Part shown: in pieces, positions 5,255-5,268 of the stretch | Numbering within the stretch: position 1 is the stretch's first letter | Layout of the letters: each line of letters starts with the position of its first letter | Assembly: GCA_035375865.1 (NCBI GenBank) | Contig: DAOSQO010000168.1 | Location: forward strand, 1-5,268 | Source: BRH-c25 sp029553855 | GTDB lineage: Bacteria; Bacillota; Clostridia; Lutisporales; Lutisporaceae | Length of the DNA stretch: 5,268 nt | Direction of reading: 5' to 3' | The notes under the pieces: generated by a model | What the model saw: the letters and a program-made list of their open reading frames with translations, nothing else | What the model was told of the DNA's origin: nothing | Databases searched by the model: none | Program-made: the position numbers and the translations under genes

Positions 5255-5268
5255 GCGGCCTCAGCCGC
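5255..5268 (+). terminator. GC-rich hairpin at the window edge, probable terminator start
   Basis: GCGGC (5255-5259) pairs with GCCGC (5264-5268) around the loop CTCA, six bases after the stop codon and following AAAATAT. The window ends at the last base of the stem, so a T-run cannot be seen. Position and GC-rich stem fit a rho-independent terminator of the YabE-like gene. Confidence 0.55.

Overview
The window reads as a piece of the chromosome of a low- to moderate-GC, endospore-forming Firmicute, most likely a Clostridia member. Three things point there: the spore maturation pair spmA-spmB, a methionine-type T-box leader controlling metG, and the metG-tatD-yabE(3D) gene order known from the Bacillus/Clostridium chromosome near rnmV-ksgA. 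All recognisable genes are on the + strand. The species cannot be named from the sequence alone.

Layout. Bases 1-152 hold the 3' end of spmA, which overlaps spmB (149-658) by ATGA. Bases 659-1053 are non-coding: a strong SigA-type promoter (718-746) followed by a complete T-box riboswitch with specifier ATG (853-855), a 7-nt antiterminator bulge carrying TGGT, and a competing intrinsic terminator (1002-1031). This leader feeds metG (1054-2961), a full-length methionyl-tRNA synthetase with a C-terminal tRNA-binding domain. A 97-base gap with degenerate 14-base repeats leads to tatD (start placed at 3059, end 3826). A 382-base gap (3827-4208) has no convincing gene. It contains several possible hairpins, a strong inverted repeat (4019-4105) and two candidate promoters. 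It precedes a YabE-like cell-wall protein (4209-5249: membrane anchor, two DUF348, G5, 3D domain). The last 14 bases form a GC-rich hairpin that is probably the start of a terminator.

How the parts work together. spmAB acts in the sporulation programme and is only a neighbour of the translation genes. When uncharged tRNA-Met builds up, the T-box should let transcription continue into metG and, by readthrough, probably tatD. The yabE-like gene has its own SigA-type promoter at 4118-4146 and is probably expressed independently for wall remodelling.

The genes themselves are ordinary, well-known families, and I see no new multi-gene system. The least explained part is the structured 382-base gap upstream of the 3D-domain gene.
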